Positions 20,915-22,690 of a stretch of DNA of 22,690 bases are shown one piece after another. Position 1 is the first letter of the stretch. Each line of letters begins with the position of its first letter. Below the pieces are notes generated by a model. The model ran no database searches. It saw only the letters and a program-made list of their open reading frames with translations, and was not told the origin of the DNA. The position numbers and the translations under genes are program-made. Source of the stretch: Dissophora ornata (Eukaryota; Mortierellomycota; Mortierellomycetes; Mortierellales; Mortierellaceae); assembly GCA_025201705.1 (NCBI GenBank), contig MU617120.1, positions 1 to 22,690 on the forward strand. Direction: 5' to 3'.

Positions 20915-22570
20915 ATGACCTCCTCCAGAAAATCTCCTCGCTTCACAGCGTCCCTCTTCGTCCTCACACTCTTCACTGTCAGCCTGTTCTCTTCGCTTTT
21001 GGTTTCACCGGTTAATGCAGCACCTCTCTCAGAGCCTGAACCCGTCGCCGATATTGCTCTGCACGCTGACACCGTAGCGTCAACGCCACCAAACGTTGAC
21101 CTGCTAGCCGAGGGTGCACCTGAAATTGAAGCCGAATCTAAAGCCTACACTCAATACTGGAAGCGTTCCCAACCCTCACCCTACACCCATTACTGGAAGA
21201 GACAAGACGAGGCTGTACCTGCACCTCAGAGTACCCATTACTGGAAGAGACAAGACGAGGCTGCACCTGCACCTCAGCGTACCCATTATTGGAAGAGACA
21301 AGACGAGGCTGCACCTGCACCTCAGCGTACCCATTATTGGAAGAGACAAGACGAAGCTGCACCTACGCGTACCCACTACTGGAAGAGATCAGCCACAGCT
21401 GCACCCGCATCTTCGTCTATGGCACCTGTAGCGCCTGTAGCACCTCCACCAGACGCACTCGCAAACGTCGTCACAACACCCTCTGCGAATGCCACAACAA
21501 CTTCTACGAGTGCCGCAACACCCTCTGCGGATGTCGCAGCAGCAGCAGCATCAGCGTCAGCATCAGCATCAGCAGCAGCAGCAGCCGCAGCAGCATCAGC
21601 AGTAGCCGCAGCAGCCGCAACACCCGTGCCCGACTCTGCAAGCGATGTCAATCTGCTTGGTAAGCCCATGATCCGTGGCGCTTACAACCTGACGTTGAGC
21701 ATCGTCGTCAACAGTATCATCACGCTTTGTTTCTGCATCATGATTACATTCGCGACTTATAAGCGCGCGCAGTGGAGGAAGACATTCCGCGAAGAGGTTG
21801 CAAAAGCCGGTGAGGTCAAGCGCGCCCCAAGACCAGAGAAGAAGGACGCACCCAAAAGTGAGAAGTCCGGCTCCGATAGTAAGCCGCTGATAAAAGATGC
21901 CGCGCCTGTGGGCACCCGCCCCGCAAAGGAAACTACCTGGACCCCGTCCGAAGCGAATAAGCCAGCTCCACGCAACTACCAGGGACAGGGTCAGAGCCAA
22001 CTTTATGGAGGTAACGCCCCATCTGGTGGTGCGCAAGTAGCCCGCAGTAACAGCGGCCGGTACCCTGGTGGCCCAGTTAGAGGCTCTCGCGAACAATATG
22101 AAGATCCATTGGCCCGTTATCGGGACGACTCTGCGGACATGACCGATTATTCTCGACCTCCCCTGACGGCCTCGACCACGACTGATCCTTACTATGGCGG
22201 CCGCTACGATACCACCCAGACCTATGACGAGTACCCATCATCGCAAGGAATTCGAGCAGCCTATCAAGAACCACGACCACTGCAACCTATTGCAAAGAGA
22301 AATAACTCGTCCACGCCTGCTGGCACAGCCTACCGTGGTGGCCTTGAGCGCTCTGCGCCGCCACCTAAGCTTACAACCATGGGCTTGGGTGGATCCGGTC
22401 CGTCCTCGCGTTCCAGTTCAGGCTCGAATACGCCCTCGCCTGTTGACAGGTATGGCCGCCGAGGTGCTAACTCCCCTGTGGCGCCGATTGAGATGGAACA
22501 ATACCCGGCCCAGGTCACTCGATCCAACAGCAACAGGATTCCTCCTCAGATGCGAGGTGGTTATGTTTAA
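20915..22570 (+). CDS. Membrane-anchored Kex2-processed repeat precursor (six THYW-KR units)
   Basis: This is a single-exon gene of 551 aa. Order of parts: signal peptide (residues 1-36, hydrophobic ASLFVLTLFTVSLFSSLLV, ending VNA-AP); acidic pro-region to about 76; six Y-W-Lys-Arg units with KR at 83-84, 95-96, 111-112, 127-128, 143-144 and 157-158; a Pro/Ala/Ser/Thr-rich and then poly-Ala stretch (about 159-245); one membrane span at about 259-281; then about 270 basic, Ser/Gly/Pro/Tyr-rich low-complexity residues, likely cytosolic. The best repeat is QDEAAPAPQRTHYWKR. KR is the Kex2 site in fungal pheromone, KEP and dikaritin RiPP precursors, so release of THYW-ending peptides in the Golgi is inferred. 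I do not recognise the whole protein. An anchored precursor with a long tail is unlike alpha-factor or UstA. The start was chosen as the first ATG of the frame, since it begins a clear signal peptide. Poly-A sits just before the ATG and 90 A follow the stop. Confidence 0.85.
   Translation: MTSSRKSPRFTASLFVLTLFTVSLFSSLLVSPVNAAPLSEPEPVADIALHADTVASTPPNVDLLAEGAPEIEAESKAYTQYWKRSQPSPYTHYWKRQDEAVPAPQSTHYWKRQDEAAPAPQRTHYWKRQDEAAPAPQRTHYWKRQDEAAPTRTHYWKRSATAAPASSSMAPVAPVAPPPDALANVVTTPSANATTTSTSAATPSADVAAAAASASASASAAAAAAAASAVAAAAATPVPDSASDVNLLGKPMIRGAYNLTLSIVVNSIITLCFCIMITFATYKRAQWRKTFREEVAKAGEVKRAPRPEKKDAPKSEKSGSDSKPLIKDAAPVGTRPAKETTWTPSEANKPAPRNYQGQGQSQLYGGNAPSGGAQVARSNSGRYPGGPVRGSREQYEDPLARYRDDSADMTDYSRPPLTASTTTDPYYGGRYDTTQTYDEYPSSQGIRAAYQEPRPLQPIAKRNNSSTPAGTAYRGGLERSAPPPKLTTMGLGGSGPSSRSSSGSNTPSPVDRYGRRGANSPVAPIEMEQYPAQVTRSNSNRIPPQMRGGYV
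21203..21388 (+). repeat. Tandem 48-nt coding repeat (QDEAxPAPQxTHYWKR)
   Basis: Units are 21203-21250, 21251-21298, 21299-21346 and a 42-nt shortened unit 21347-21388, preceded by two diverged units ending at 21166 and 21202. Units two and three encode identical peptides and are almost identical in DNA, which suggests recent duplication. The ends (T-H-Y-W-K-R) are the most constant part; the first unit has Gln in place of His. Confidence 0.95.
21535..21625 (+). repeat. GCA/TCA trinucleotide repeat coding poly-Ala/Ser
   Basis: An in-frame imperfect repeat of GCA, TCA, GTA and GCC codons encodes an Ala-rich stretch with Ser and Val between the peptide repeats and the membrane span. It is likely length-variable between strains. 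Confidence 0.85.
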
Positions 22571-22599
22571 AGTCACTTAAACGAAACAAGCCAGAACAC

Positions 22600-22600
<1 letters not shown>

Positions 22601-22690
<90 letters not shown>
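22601..22690 (+). repeat. 90-nt poly(A) run to the window edge
   Basis: The run starts 30 nt after the stop codon of the repeat-precursor gene and is uninterrupted to the last base. No AATAAA is seen in the 30-nt spacer. It may be a contig-end artefact, a genomic homopolymer, or the tail of a retroposed transcript. Confidence 0.9.

Noticed and set aside
1..22690. tRNA genes, rRNA, CRISPR arrays, transposase or reverse-transcriptase genes
   Set aside because: I looked for B-box-like GGTTCGAATCC, regular direct repeats with spacers and element proteins by eye and found none. A tRNAscan and a repeat-library search would be decisive.

Overview
This window is nuclear DNA of a fungus. The evidence is vacuolar alkaline phosphatase (Pho8 type), a Vma3-type V-ATPase proteolipid, the checkpoint clamp subunit Hus1, a secreted protein of the fungal DUF7137 type and a Kex2-style repeat precursor, together with many short GT-AG introns (mostly about 80-140 nt, a few of 250-410 nt). 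The intron density and gene style suggest an early-diverging filamentous lineage such as Mucoromycota or Mortierellomycota. That placement is an inference from gene style only.

Layout: 442-2799 (-) PHO8-like vacuolar alkaline phosphatase, 6 exons; 3462-4943 (+) METTL21/EFM-type protein methyltransferase, 6 exons, divergent from PHO8 across about 660 bp; 5558-6409 (+) methionine sulfoxide reductase A, 3 exons; 6674-8146 (-) V-ATPase subunit c, 4 exons; 8341-13323 (-) M1-family zinc aminopeptidase, 11 clear exons plus one probable 14-nt micro-exon; 13324-15428 a long spacer with one weak candidate gene (14324-14876, -); 15429-16871 (+) HUS1, 6 exons including a 13-nt micro-exon; 17443-18839 (+) DUF7137-like secreted or surface protein, 5 exons including one of 25 nt; 18840-20914 a spacer rich in simple repeats; 20915-22570 (+) an intronless gene for a secretory-pathway protein with six tandem THYW-Lys-Arg units, one membrane span and a long low-complexity tail; 22601-22690 an uninterrupted run of 90 A to the end of the window.

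I rebuilt the exon structures by hand. In every main gene the exon lengths sum to a multiple of three and phases agree at each junction, except one aminopeptidase junction, which needs an extra 3n+2 nt exon. The genes do not form a cluster with one pathway. PHO8 and VMA3 both serve the vacuole; MsrA and the methyltransferase act on proteins; HUS1 is a DNA-damage checkpoint gene.

The most unusual locus is the last gene: a membrane-anchored Kex2-processed repeat protein, pheromone-like or RiPP-like in its lumenal half, that is intronless and followed by a long poly(A).
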